Shown in pieces: positions 39,518 to 59,369 of a stretch of DNA of 64,000 nucleotides (positions within the stretch are counted from its first letter, which is position 1; each line of letters begins with the position of its first letter). The DNA is from Scatophagus argus (Eukaryota; Chordata; Actinopteri; Scatophagidae): assembly GCF_020382885.2 (NCBI RefSeq), contig NC_058504.1, positions 13,899,019-13,963,018 on the forward strand, in the 5' to 3' direction. Under the pieces are notes generated by a model. The model was given only the letters and a program-made list of their open reading frames with translations. It did no database searches and was not told the DNA's origin. The position numbers were made by a program, and so were the translations under genes.

Positions 39518-41230
39518 GGTAGGTGTCGTTTGTTCGGCTGCCGCCTCATCTGCCGTCCGTTGGTTCGTCAGAGCTTTCAGTTCGGCCCCGCCGGCTCGAC
39601 TACCGCATTGCTGCCGACAGAAGTGAAAAAGACGGGGCGTGTAGGCCTAGGTAACTTTGTAAGCTCCAAAACTCGACGTATATATCACTGCCGTTGGTGT
39701 TATTGTGACTTAGGTTGTGTGAACCGATGATTTCTGACTGTGAAACCACCGAGTACCAGCGTTGCTGCGGCCACGGTGTGTGTCTGTCATACATGGGTGA
39801 CTTCATACCTCTGTGTGTGTGTACGTGTGTGTCTCGATGTGTGTTTTAGAGTAGGCATGCTGCGTGGGGAAATTGTTTTTTAAAATCTCAGTTTTCTATC
39901 TACGTTACGGCACGGGTTAAGTGCACATAGGTTACCCATAGACCTACACTTGGAGCAAAATGAATGACATTAGTGTAGGTGGACTATGCTAAGGTTTTAA
40001 ACCAATGCGAAAACAGGTGAAGATGTGATGAGAGCTAACGCTAGTGATATGTTTCACCTCCATCTAGTTTATTTGGCATGATATGTCAGGGGCAAGTTTC
40101 TGTTTGTCAGCGTATCAGGCACCATGTATACACAGGATTAGCCTGTCATATGTGCACATCAAAGTATAAATAGGTTATGAGCGGTTCCTGTGGGATCATA
40201 CATATACATACATAGTCCAGTACACGCTTGAAATGATACCAATGAATTCGTCCAGAGCAAGTGGGCAACACACATGGTAGCCTACTGGCTTGCATTTTTG
40301 CCATTAAGATATCTTCAGCATCCTTCATCCTCTTCAAGAGAGCAGTCTCAGCACACATTTCGAGTACAGCAGCAGCCTGGATGTTAACACGCTGCTGTGT
40401 GTTTTGTAACTGTTACATCAGGATGAGATGCTGAGTCTGTAGGCCATGCTCATCTGATATCATAGCCAGCTCACTGACTCCCGTCCAGCTGGCAACTGAG
40501 AGCCAAGGCCACGTCAGACCCCAAGGCTGGGCTTGACTAAGCTCGACAGAGTCATGATGAGCTTTGGTTTAGGATGGTAATGGTGACATGAAGGTCATTT
40601 CTTTTGTCATCTTGACAGAAGTGTTGAAATGAGCCAAATCACATGACACATCTTTTCATTCATATTTATTTATTATTGTGTGACAAATAATCAGAAGTCA
40701 AACTCAGAAGATGGAAGGAAACTCAATGCGGTGCCATGCCAATTCTGAAGTCAACTTTTCCTGTCAGGATACATATATACTAAACTTTAGATATTAGTCA
40801 TATATCAGCATTGCATACCTCTGTCTACAGCACAGATATCAGTGTCATGCACTGCTATGCATGACAAGGTCACTTATGCCAAATAGACTATACATGAAGA
40901 CACTTGGTGCCTCCATGAGATATTGTCCCAGCACCAACATACATCTGCAAGCAGTAAATTGACCGAATTGAATTATTGATGCAATTCCATAGGAACTGGC
41001 CTTGGGATGACCTGCCCTGGAGATACCATGACGCAGAGTAACAGAGGACCTGAGGAGTTAGTGTTCATTTGTATAGGAAGAAATAATGCTTTATGAAGGA
41101 GCACTTCAAGGTTGAAAAATTATACTTTGAAGGCTGGAGAAGTTATTTTCCAGTGCAATACATCTCGCTTCACTACGGCATTTTGTCATTTTAATTTTTT
41201 TCTGTAAGATTAGCCTTTTGCCAGTTTATA

Positions 41231-41515
41231 TCACCTCACAGCAAGATGTTGCCAGGTTTGAATCATGGTCTGGGTCTTTCTGTGTGGAGTTTGCATGTTC
41301 TCCCTGTGCCTGTGTGGGTTTTCTCTGGGTACTCCTCCCACAGTCCCAAAAACATGCACATTAGGTTATTTGGTTAACTGGTTGCTCAACATTGACCCTA
41401 CATGTGAGTGAACCTGCACCAGGTCGGTTCATAGTTGTAGGATTGGTCTGTCCCACAGTCCCATTGTCCACATGTTGAAGTGTCCTTAAGCAAGACACTG
41501 ACCCTCACATTGCTC
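41231..41515. repeat. L2-type LINE 3' end, reverse orientation to the one at 15.6 kb
   Basis: Shows the landmarks CACCTCACAGCAAGA, TGTGTGGAGTTTGCATGTTC, CTGTGTGGGTTTTCTCTGG, ACTCCTCCCACAGTCC, AAAACATGCACATTAGGTTA and TGTCCTTAAGCAAGACACTG in order. It lies in the mapk9 5' UTR intron. Confidence 0.75.
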
Positions 41516-44131
41516 TAGATATATAAAAAAATACAGTCTGCTTTGGACAAAACACCTGCCAAAAAAGGTCATATATTTTGAGCATGATGACTAAACCTGA
41601 CTTGACATGAATGTAATGTGATATTAAATTATCCAATTCAGGAACAGTTTATATAATTTGTTCACTCTTAAATACCATGCTATTCAGTCTTTTTTAACTC
41701 ATCTTTTAATTAAAAAAAAAAAATCTTCAGTCCTCCTCTCTAGCAAAATATAAATGAAATTTATAACCAGCAAAATTGTTTCTACATGGAAAACTCTGTT
41801 ACATCATACTGGCAGTTTGTCTTTGCACCGAAAGTGCTCTTACATGCAGCCCTAATGATGGGAAGCAGATACTGGTCAATTACAACGTTGTCTGAAGAAG
41901 CAGCCAGATAGCATCTTAGGAAGTGGTAGTTTACTCAGCATTTTTGTTGTAAGTTAATATTGTGACTGGTCAAGTTTAACGTATTTTTGAAGCCAAAATT
42001 ACCCTTATTACACACTAAATTGACTTGCCGATGGCTGGTATCTACATTTTGATGCTGTTTCAACATTTCATGGCTATGATGTCACAGTGATGAGTAGATC
42101 ATCGTCTTGAATAGTGCATCATTAGCTGTATCACAGTAATACTGTTACTGTTGTCAATTGATGCAGTTGTACCGCTATGATAAATAGCGTGATAACATCT
42201 TTGCTAAATATGTCAGCGGTGGGAAAGTAGTTAAGCTTGTTTATTTGTTCTGTCTTTATATCCTATTAGTGTTTGATATGTCCCACTTGAAGCCTACCTC
42301 CAAAAGCCTATATTTCCTTTGCAGGCATTAACATTCATCTGCACTAATCCCTTTTGAATCTGATGAAAAATCTTCAGTGCTTTCTGAGCTTACATGCAGT
42401 TTCCACCTCACTTCAGTTGTCTGCATATCTGTGCTGACTCAGTCAACTGATCATTTAGCCTGAAGTCGTGCCAAGCTTTCCACCAAATCAAGGCTTGTAC
42501 GTAGGCTGTGTCTGCTGCAGCCGAAATGGGTTTTGGGTATGATTAACTGCCCTTTTGTGTTGTTCTTCAGCTTGATGTGTGTGTGTGTGTGTGTCATGAA
42601 TCAGTGCATAGGTAAAAAGGGATAGTGGACAAAAGTGCCACTGTTAACCTTTCAAGCTAAAGTAGCATTGTGTGCTTCAATCAGAGGGAAGTATGTTTGA
42701 GTACTCTTGTTGCACAAAGTGTTCATGAGCTGTGCTGAATTGATAGTCTAGCAACCGTGCTGCCTACATGCCAAGAGAAACTTATAAACACAGTTAGATG
42801 ATGATATACAGTAAACACAGTTGGGAAACTCCTCTACAAGATGCATAAAATAACAAGAGAAATCACTGCTGTTGTAATCAAAATAAATTGATGAAAGGAA
42901 GTGGGAAGGTTTACACATATGGTTTGTTTATTTGTTGTAGCATGTGCTAATGTGGGTTTTTGAGGCACAGACTATAAAAGAAGTGGACATAACCAACTTG
43001 AACCCGTGGACAATACAGGCCACCATAGTAGTGACATGTCAGTCACAAGGTAGCCACACACTAAAGTATACCTTGCTTCATTGTATACTTCATTTCACTC
43101 TAAATTGGACCATAATTGACAAAACGAATATCATGCTTTATTGAATAAGACTTGCAACTATTAATTGAGACCATTATCACACAAGGAAAATGTTTAATGA
43201 AGTAATTAAGTGTGAAGTAGCATCATTTTTTCCACAGAACTACATAAAATTTGACCAATTATGGCATTGCAATAAACCTTTTTTTTAATCATTGTCAAAG
43301 CTGAGACTGAGTGGCTTGACATATTATGGCTGTATGTATTGATGTAACCTCTTCCCTGCTGGCGATCTCTTTTTAACACTTTTTCTCTCTGACTCTGACT
43401 CTGCTTGTGCCCTTGTTGTCTGTAAAATAGAAACAACTGAAATATCAGACTCTATTTAACTTGTGGCTGTTTTATGAAGGAATGACAAACAGATATGACT
43501 GCTCGCTGTTGCATAGCTACATACTTGTGTGTCCTTGCCCACGCATCACACATAATCCTTAGCCAAGAATAATACTCCTCCTTCACTTCCTGCCTGAGGA
43601 ATCAATGCTAACACTGACTTTTTTTTTGTATAAACACACAAACAAGTCATGACTTAACATCTTCTACTGGATGCGGATCAAAAAATAATGAAATGCTCAA
43701 GATTAATGCTGCCCTTGTATGGGTTGTTCGTGTGTGTGTATGAGTATGTTAGCATGAGTTAAAAGATGGCAATGAGAGCCTCAGGAACTGCAAGCTGTCA
43801 GCTGCCTTTGTGCTCCACTACACACACACCAAAACTTTTAGAGCCTTGGCTTCATCTCCAACCCACTGTTACCTTTGTCAGATGAACAAACTGGGCAGAA
43901 AGCAGTGATAGATTACTTGGCTTTAGACTGGACTGAAATTGAAGGGAAAGATGCCAGGAAATGACAGATGGGACCATATTAGACCCTGACATTCACCATG
44001 GATCATTCAAATGATTCAGTGGAGTGAAACAAAAGGTTTCAGGGTCAGTGGTTCAGTCATGCTGTTTGGTTGTTTATCTGTTTCTTTGTTTGTTTTTCTT
44101 GACCCCATGCAGACAGTGCTGGTGGTCCTGA

Positions 44132-51786
<7,655 letters not shown>

Positions 51787-53805
51787 ACACAGTCCATGGC
51801 CACGTGTCTGCCTGTATGCTTGCCTCAATTCTCCTTTTACAGTATCCAAAAATCAACCATCACCTTCCTTTTTTCTCTTACTTTCCATCCCCTAATTTGT
51901 CCTTTTTTGTTCCTTTTTTATCCTTTGTTTCTCTGCTTTCCACCTCAATAAGTAGGTCTATTTTTCTATTTTCTTTTAGTGTGTGTGATGTGGTCGATCT
52001 TATTGATCCTCTTCAGCTTCAGACTTTTTTGTTTTGGACTGTCGCCTGGAGGACAAAGCAATCTGTTGTGTCTCTTGGGTCAAAGGTTTATCTTTCCCTT
52101 CCTTGTGAATATTGCTGAACTTGATCAAGTATATATGATGTATGCATCCATATGGATTTTCAGGTTGCCAGGAATAGGTGGGGGATTGTTACTTGTTCTG
52201 TACGCCTGTGTTTTAATAATTTTATTTTTTTAGCAAACGTTGAGAACAGAGGTCACTTTCATCATATTAGAGCAGACACGCACTGAACACAGACCACAGC
52301 TGCCAGCTGCTCTCCTGCATGTTAACTAGTACGAACAAATGCTTACCATATGTAGATCGCACCGACAACATGATGTCCATCTGATGATCAGACAAACACT
52401 CATTCAATGTTTGATCCATCCTATAGCTAGCTCACAGTATTGCAGATCTGCACAGTGGTGCTTTCTGCAGTGTTTTTAAATTAATTGGCTTGAGTGATGT
52501 GAAGTCGAGCTTTTCACCCTAACAAATATGGGAAACTGTGGTTGCGGTGTTACAGTTTTATTTCCTAATATAATGTACTGTATGTAAAGATGTCATCGTT
52601 TGTCACTCATAGTGGCCGTAGACTCTCGATACTTGTAGACAAGGTGTGCTTGTTTTGTTAAGAGCTCAACATATCTGTAGAAACATGTATTGCAATCACC
52701 CCCGTTTGACATAAGGTACTGATCAACAGTGTGTATATCAAAAGTACATATGGTGATCCGGTAAATTCAGGAGAGGCAAAAAGATACACGTTGTATTTAT
52801 TTTTGCGTTTTTGCAGAATGTTGCACACAGTCACATTGAGGCTGATATGAGTGAGGCCTCATCTCAAAGCGTTTCATTGACAAGTCACTGTATTGGCTGC
52901 TCCTTTTCTAAACCATTCCATTAGTACTGGAGCGGTAACAAAATCTATCATGAATCAGATATCACATAGAACACATGTAAAGGGAGTAAAATACAAGTAA
53001 TGGTGTTTAACTTGCATGAAGGCATTGAAGATGCCAATAAAATACCGTAGTTCTTGTTATAAAGTTCAGGTCAGTTCATTTTCTCACAGTACCTTGATGT
53101 TCTTGGTTCTGAAAGTCTGTTTGATGCGGATGTTTTTGTTTTGTTTGCCTTGTAAGCCTTTATGTGTGTGTGTGTGTGTGTGTGTGTGTTATCAAAATGT
53201 ACTGTGCAGCACTCTCCCTCATAATCTCCTTTTTATCATCCTTGAAGACAGTAGTTGCCTGGTTGCGGAGGATGTTTGCCCCTCCACAAAAAGCAGACAT
53301 GTGGGTTAATGAGGATGAGGATGTGACTGTGGAGTCCTGAATGAAAATCTGGACCTTAGAACTTGAGATGGAAGCTTAAAAATGAACCTCGGAGCTGCTT
53401 TTTTGTAGAACTGATTGCACAGTGTGATGGACATACAGAAATATGACACTACGGGGTGTCATATTAAAGAACCATGTTGCACACTATATTTTTCCTTTTA
53501 TAAACCGTGATCTTATTCTTTAAGTCATGCCTTAAACGATGAGAGGACTGGCCAGTTCACTCCTTAAAATCTTTTCAAATAAGGACTCAACATTACATTA
53601 CAGTGCTCAGAACACGGATTTGTTTACTGTGTTTAAAAATAAGAAGAAAATCTCCATTGTGTACACTGTGCATCTCACATTTTTGTTTATTTTGTTCCTC
53701 CTTTTGTTTTCAGAGATGTCCTGTACGTTTGCAATAGCCACAATATAATCACTTTGCCAACATCTTTTGCCCGTACGTAACAAATAAATTGGACATCAGA
53801 CATTT
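51787..53805 (+). other. mapk9: mapk9 3' UTR
   Basis: About 2 kb of non-coding sequence after TGA, with a (GT)n tract at 53163-53189 and AATAAA at 53783-53788. Internal open frames lack protein-like composition. The last signal lies only 25 bp from the opposing signal of the minus-strand gene. Confidence 0.6.
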
Positions 53806-53812
53806 GTTATCC

Positions 53813-53818
53813 TTTATT
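53813..53818 (-). other. Polyadenylation signal of the minus-strand arhgap-like gene
   Basis: TTTATT on the + strand reads AATAAA on the minus strand, about 90 bp after the stop codon at 53909-53911. The 3' UTR of this gene is therefore very short. Confidence 0.6.
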
Positions 53819-53908
53819 GATGTTGTTTGGTATATTTCTTAGATTCATAGTGAAGGAAATATTCTGCACGCTGTTCATGTCATCGCACACATTTCATATT
53901 TTTTTTTC

Positions 53909-55970
53909 TTAAAAGCTCTTGACGATACATTCTGTTTTCTTGGCCTCATTGTTGAGCTCTCCAAAGGTGTCGAAGAACTGTTCCATCTCCTTCTGCAGAG
54001 TTGCATTGTGTAGTTCTGCTGCAGCCCGGGCCCTTTCAGTCTCCACAATCTTCCCCTGGACAACTCGGTACCAGTGCTGCTGCTGAACGAGGTTTGATTT
54101 CAACCGAACGACCTCTACCTGCAGCTCTTCATTTCTTTGCTCTAAGCTGGTGGCAATGACACGAGGACGAGTGGAAAAAAAGACAAGAATATCAAAATGA
54201 GTGGGTGTGTCCAAAAGGCTAAGAACTGAGATTTTTCTACAAATGAGCAGGAGTTAGAGCAGGGGTCGGTGGTTAGCAGTTTTGATTCTTAGTGTTTGCT
54301 GAAATTGGACAAGGCAGATCAGGTAGCTTCTAAAGTTAAGATTAATCGCAGAATTAAATCTAGCTATCTATCACCTTCCTGTACTCCATGTCAAACTAGA
54401 AGAATTGTCATTTTACTCTTGTCCCTGCCATCTAGTACCAATGACCTTACACTGAGACTTGCTCTATCTATATCAGTAATAAATGAGGTATGTGTTGTGT
54501 CTAGGTCAGCAGCATGGCCCCTTAAATTAGCTCCTACCAGTGCCGCAAGCTGTTTCTATAGGTCAACCAGACAGCTCCCCTTCTATTAAAACCAAATATG
54601 AATTCCCCAGCAAGAAATGTTGTGATTTTCTTTTGTCAGTGGAAATAAACACATAAGAGTATAAAGCAATTGCGTGTATTTAACATGGCAGTTAGCCTTT
54701 GGTTTATTGAGATTTCCACAGTAGACAAGGTTTTTCAGAAACATAAAAGGACTCTAATAGCAGTTGTTGGTGTGCTGCAAGCTGAACAGGAAATGAAGTG
54801 AAGTTTCAGGTCAACTGAGGTCTGGGAACATTGTGTGACCCTACACTGGAAATAGCCCAAGGGCTGGAATTCTCACAGGAAAGTCAGGGAAGTGAAAGTT
54901 TAATTCTTTTGTCTCTTACATGCTGTGCCTAATCTATATAAAGTGATAGTGTGCACTGTCTGGTAGAAATAGAAATACAAGACAGAACAAAATGAACATT
55001 ACCTGGTTATTCGTGCCTCATACACCTCCCTCTGTCTGACTATTTGCTGTTGGAGGCTGGTGAGGAGGCTGCGAAGGGCACTGGCAGAGGGGTCAGCCAG
55101 GGGTACAGGAGGGGGCACCCTGGGAGACAGGTGCTCAGCTGGGGGCCGTAGAACCTGGCATTCAGTTTGGGATAGCTGAGGGGAACACTCTGCAAGATGT
55201 TGTTGAGGAGGTGACATCGGGAGTTTAAGATGCTGCATTGGGTTCCCCTGAGTAAATCCACAGGACCTCGAGTCCAGCTCTGGCTCCTGTTCGTGCTTCT
55301 TGTCTTGGTCTGGATTCTGGTCCTGGTTGCTGGAACAACTTTCAGCAAGGATGATCTCACAGGATGACCAGGGGCTCTTGTCTTCGCTCACTCCCTCGTC
55401 GTCCATCAGTCCCTGGATATGCTCAGGGGCCCATGCTTGGTATATCTGGTCCCGCAAGTGCTCCTGGAAGCTTGTTTCCATGTCAAAGACCTCTTGAAGG
55501 CTGTCAGGGGTGTCAGCATCAGGGAGGTTATCATACAGAGAGAGAGCACTCGTGTTCTCCTCGCTCTGTGATGGATTGGGGCTCTGGTTAAGATGAGCTC
55601 CGTCCTCAACTCGCCAGCTACCTTCTAGTTCTCTCTCTCTCCCTTTTGTTCTGTTTCCGCCTGTATCCAGCTCTGCTTTCCAGCCCTGTCTTCCCAGGCC
55701 TCCTCTCCAGCTGCAGTAGCTGTGATCTGGCCATGTGCCAGTCCCTCTTCCCCCACTGACCATTGTGGGAACCTCAGCTGGGGCGAGAGCAGGCAGAGGG
55801 CTGCAAGGGCCTGGAAGTCTGGTTAAAGCCGAGCACACGACCCTACTCTTCATTTCCTTTTCCCTGGCCCTCCCTCGCTGGGCAAAAGGTGGGCAGTTGT
55901 CGTATAGGGGGTCCGTGGAGCAGGAGCTGGCTGTGGTGGGGGTCGCGGTGGGAAGACAGTGCAGCTCCAT
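53909..55970 (-). CDS. C-terminal part (or short form) of an ARHGAP22/24/25-family RhoGAP
   Basis: Two exons: 55970-55003 and 54146-53909. The donor CCAG|GTAAT and acceptor CCACCAG|C join in frame (ITSLEQRNEELQ) to 401 aa if translation starts at ATG 55970 (MELHCLPTATPTT). The first exon is one long, acidic, Ser/Pro-rich open frame with LYDN/LYDNLP motifs. The last exon carries a heptad coiled coil ending in LQKEMEQFFDTFGELNNEAKK, which resembles the C-terminus of ARHGAP24/FilGAP and ARHGAP22 (the LQKEMEQFFSTFGEL-type motif). This coiled coil mediates dimerisation and partner binding in the family. No PH or RhoGAP domain is seen between 56 and 64 kb on the minus strand. Either upstream exons lie outside the window, joined by an acceptor near 55998 (GGCTCTCAG), or this is a GAP-less short gene. 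The start codon is uncertain: the frame is open 5 codons further, to a TAA just upstream. Confidence 0.75.
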
Positions 55971-55999
55971 GATCCAACGAGGCACATGGGGGTGCTGAG

Positions 56000-57395
56000 A
56001 GCCTTAGATAACTACCCTCCCCTCCTCTGTCTGCTGTAACTTGGGATTTAACCTTTGGATTGTGGATTTGTCAGCGTGGTATGGAGCTTGTGCCAAGTGT
56101 TGATATGTCGTGGGGAGACCAAGGTGTAGGAGCCCTCCTCCCCTTTGGCTGGCTCTCTGCTGTGAGGCTGCTACCTAATGGTAGACAGGTTGTAGTCTCT
56201 GTTTGTGTGTGTGTGTGTGTGTCTTTAAGCAGGACTGACATCAGCTGTTACTTTAGCACAGCTTCTGAGGGAGGGACCAGGGTGTAATATAGTCTGGCTC
56301 ATTCCTAAAGACAGTCACACATAACTGCAACCACAGAAATAGACAGCAGCCATGGGCACAAAGTGTGAAACACACATAGTGAATCCCATAATCTGCACAC
56401 AATATTTGTTTTTTGAAATCTGACAAAAAGCATAAAACTTGATAATCTGATGTGCTACAGTGCTTATTAGAACTACCTTTTAAGAGCATCGTACTTACAT
56501 GGCCCTATTACCTCAGCTCTCATTGGTTCTCTGTCTCTGTCTTAATATACTGTCTGCATTAACAAAGCAGGATGTGTGAATAACCAAGTGCTTGTACTGC
56601 AGACAGATTCGCTGCTGAAGTAATCCGACGAAATACATCTGTCACTGAGGGCTGCTCGGCACCAAAGCAGTAAAATGCTGTTATCAAAATGAGCCAGGTG
56701 ACAAATCATATAGTGTCCCCTGCTATTAAGAAGTCGTTTCAGTGTTTGAAGATTTAAAGCATTGCTCTGTGATAGAGAGAAAATTAAAGAGTTTGTGTTA
56801 TTTCAGTATTATAAGTGAAGGACACAAAGGGATGACAGGAAGAATCTGTATGGGAAAATGAGAAAACTGGCAAAATGTCTGCACACAAACAAGTGCTCAC
56901 TTGTATTATGGTCAGTTTGTCCTAAAACCACAAGGTGGGGCTATAGACAACAGTGTGGAAGTCCTCTTCTTTAAATGGATGGTGTATGTAGAAAAAGGCA
57001 TTTTTAAAGACAAGGACGATGCACCGGAGCTTCACTAATCGTAGAAGTTTGAGCTTTGTCACTCAAAAAGCTGTTTGTTTGTCATGCTTTATTTTTTAAT
57101 TGGATGTTTTATGACTTATGTTTCTATCTAAAGGCTCCTTTTCGATCTGTGCTTGAGGTGTAGAAAAAAGTTAGTTGGTTTGTGAAGCCTTATAAAGATC
57201 AGATAAGACCTACTGATCCGCTGTCGGTCGAACAACCCGGTGGAGAACTCCTTCATTAGCATGATATCATGGAGGAATTATCAGAGGCACTTCCTCTTCA
57301 GGACTGGCACTACAGGCTCTTTGTCCTTAAATCACTTCCAGTTAAATGGGAGGAAGTGACATCTCAGCAGGTTTGTTTTTATCCGTCTGTCTTAT
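56000..57395. other. Region 5' of the arhgap-like gene, no coding exon seen
   Basis: Contains a (GT)n tract at 56203-56222 and otherwise unremarkable AT-rich sequence. Promoter or upstream introns of the minus-strand gene are the likely content. Confidence 0.4.
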
Positions 57396-57402
57396 GTGCG
57401 GT

Positions 57403-57870
57403 GGTGAATATTAACAAAGTACAGTTGCTCAAGTGTCATATTTAAGTACAATTTAGTACTGACATATGCTACTTTATATACTCTACTCCACTACAAGTAT
57501 ACAAATATTGTATTCTTTACTTCACTACATTTATTTAACAGCTGAAGACAGTTTGATCAGGTTATCGTGTGGTGCGCTGGTTTAAAGCCCGCATTCCCCC
57601 ACAGGTGATCTCAGTTATGTTGCTTTTTTTTTTTTTTTTAATCCTGCTGCATATGACAACAAATTTTGTGTTCAAATTATTAATTTAAATATTAAAGAAT
57701 ATTTATACCTTGTGGGACCTTATGGCTCCTTAATCGTAACAAGTTGAAGGGGTCATTTTGCAAAGTGAGCCCTTTAGATAGTTCAGCTATGTTTTGCTGG
57801 TAAACTTAAGCAAATGATTTGCAAATATTTTTACTTGTAACAGATACTTTTACTTAAGTATCTACTACCT
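57403..57870. repeat. Nonautonomous fish repeat ('acttaagta / ctccactac' type), interrupted
   Basis: GTGGTGAATATTAACAAAGT, TTGCTCAAGTG, AAGTACAATTTAGTACT, ATGCTACTTTAT, CTACTCCACTACA, CTTTACTTCACTACATTTAT and, after a diverged interior, ATTTTTACTTGTAACAGATA and ACTTAAGTATC are landmarks of an abundant fish MITE. An internal T run and unrelated sequence (57590-57760) suggest a later insertion. Confidence 0.65.
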
Positions 57871-58996
57871 GGGCTACATTTTTTTTTCACTCTCTCTTTT
57901 TTCTTTCTCCCTCACTACAAAGTGTTCCATGGGAGCCTTGGAGTGTCACTGCAGTGCTGCATGAATCAAGGACGCCCTGCAAATTTCATTTCTGCATGGG
58001 CACATTAAGCAGTCAGTTGTCCGTCAACACTGATAAAACTCCACTCTTATCTGTCCTATGTAAATCAACCTGCATCCTTCAAGGCTGTGCAGACAGGGGA
58101 GAGGACTCACAATGTTTTATCTGTTTCTGTCCGTGCATTGCAGGAAATTAGGGGACGGTTTGAACAAATACTTGGAATATGTGGAAACTATTGTTGCACT
58201 GCTCAAGATGAGATCTGAAATGCCCCCTGTGGCACATAAAGGGGGCACCATAAAGACAACAAGCAGCTGGAATAGCAGATGTACTGTAATCTGGCTCATG
58301 ACCCTCTGAGGTGTTGCCCTGACCTCTACCTGTCATTGAACAAATGATGGACAACTTTGCCGTCTTTAACCCCCTTTCCCTGATCACTGCTGGATCTCCA
58401 CCACGCAGAGGTTAATCTTCCTCTAAGACCCCTTATCGCCCCTAGTTTTTTTTCTTTTCCTTCATCGCTCGCTCTCTCTCTCTCCTGTACATCTGCGTAG
58501 TTGTTTGTAGCCATGACGACAGAATCCATGGCAACACAGATCCTCACGGTCCTAAATAATAAAGGTGGATGGATGAAGGAGGAGGATGAGGGGGGCGGGG
58601 GGTGGACTCTGTGGCTATTTTAGCAAGTATCTCGATAATTGAGGAGGGCCCTTGTTAACAAGAGATCGGGTCTGTATAACAGACGAAGCTGCCAAGGCCA
58701 CCACACAGCCGGCTTCTCTGTGAACTGCTGAGCGATTATAGGGAGCGTAAGGTATAAGGTACATTTTGTGCAGGACACAAATTAATCAGCGGGTATGAAA
58801 CTCAGACAAATCCGACAAAGTGTTGCTGTGGATGGATGACAAGAAGTCGAGCATTTAGCCTCGAAGTGTCAGGGAGAGGGGAGAGATCAGAGAAAAGCAG
58901 ACAGCGTTTGTCTGTATTGCAGTGGTGTTTTCCTGCATGCAGGTGTGTTTTGGAGAGATTAACAGCCCTGCCTGTGTTTCCTCTCATCCCCAACCT

Positions 58997-59022
58997 GTGT
59001 GTGTGTGTGTGTGTGTGTGTGT
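58997..59022. repeat. (GT)n microsatellite
   Basis: About 13 GT units. Similar tracts lie at 61829-61855 and 62176-62197 in the same intergenic area. Confidence 0.9.
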
Positions 59023-59131
59023 ATTTGCTTTTTACTCGTGTTTTATTAAGACAAGCACGGTTTCCTATGCAGCAGTTAACTGAGGAGTCAGACTTTTGAT
59101 GCTTCTCCAGCTAACAGTTGGAGCACACTGT

Positions 59132-59369
59132 GACAGTGGTGGAACAGTGGTAATTAAGTGCATTTACTCAAGTGCTGTGCTTCAGTGCCATTTTCAGATA
59201 CTTTATGTGTTTCCATTTTAAACGACTTAATATGTATTCTACTGTGCTTTAGTTTTCACTGACTTTGCTTTAATGCCTAAGAAAATTTTCAAATGCAGTA
59301 CCTTTACTGTTAATAGAGTATATCTATATTGCTATTAAATGATTGGACCATTTTCATCCACCAGTGGAA
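59132..59369. mobile_element. Second copy of the same MITE family with inverted ends
   Basis: Begins CAGTGGTGGAACAGTGGTAA and ends TTTTCATCCACCAGTGG, so CCACTG-type ends are inverted. The interior shares ATTTACTCAAGTGCTGTGCT, CTTTATGTGTTTCCATTTTA and CTACTGTGC with the 57.4-kb copy. Deleted in the middle. Confidence 0.65.

Noticed and set aside
55040-55360. 106-codon second frame inside the arhgap-like exon
   Set aside because: Shadow frame; the other frame carries the 328-codon open reading frame and splices into a recognised coiled coil.
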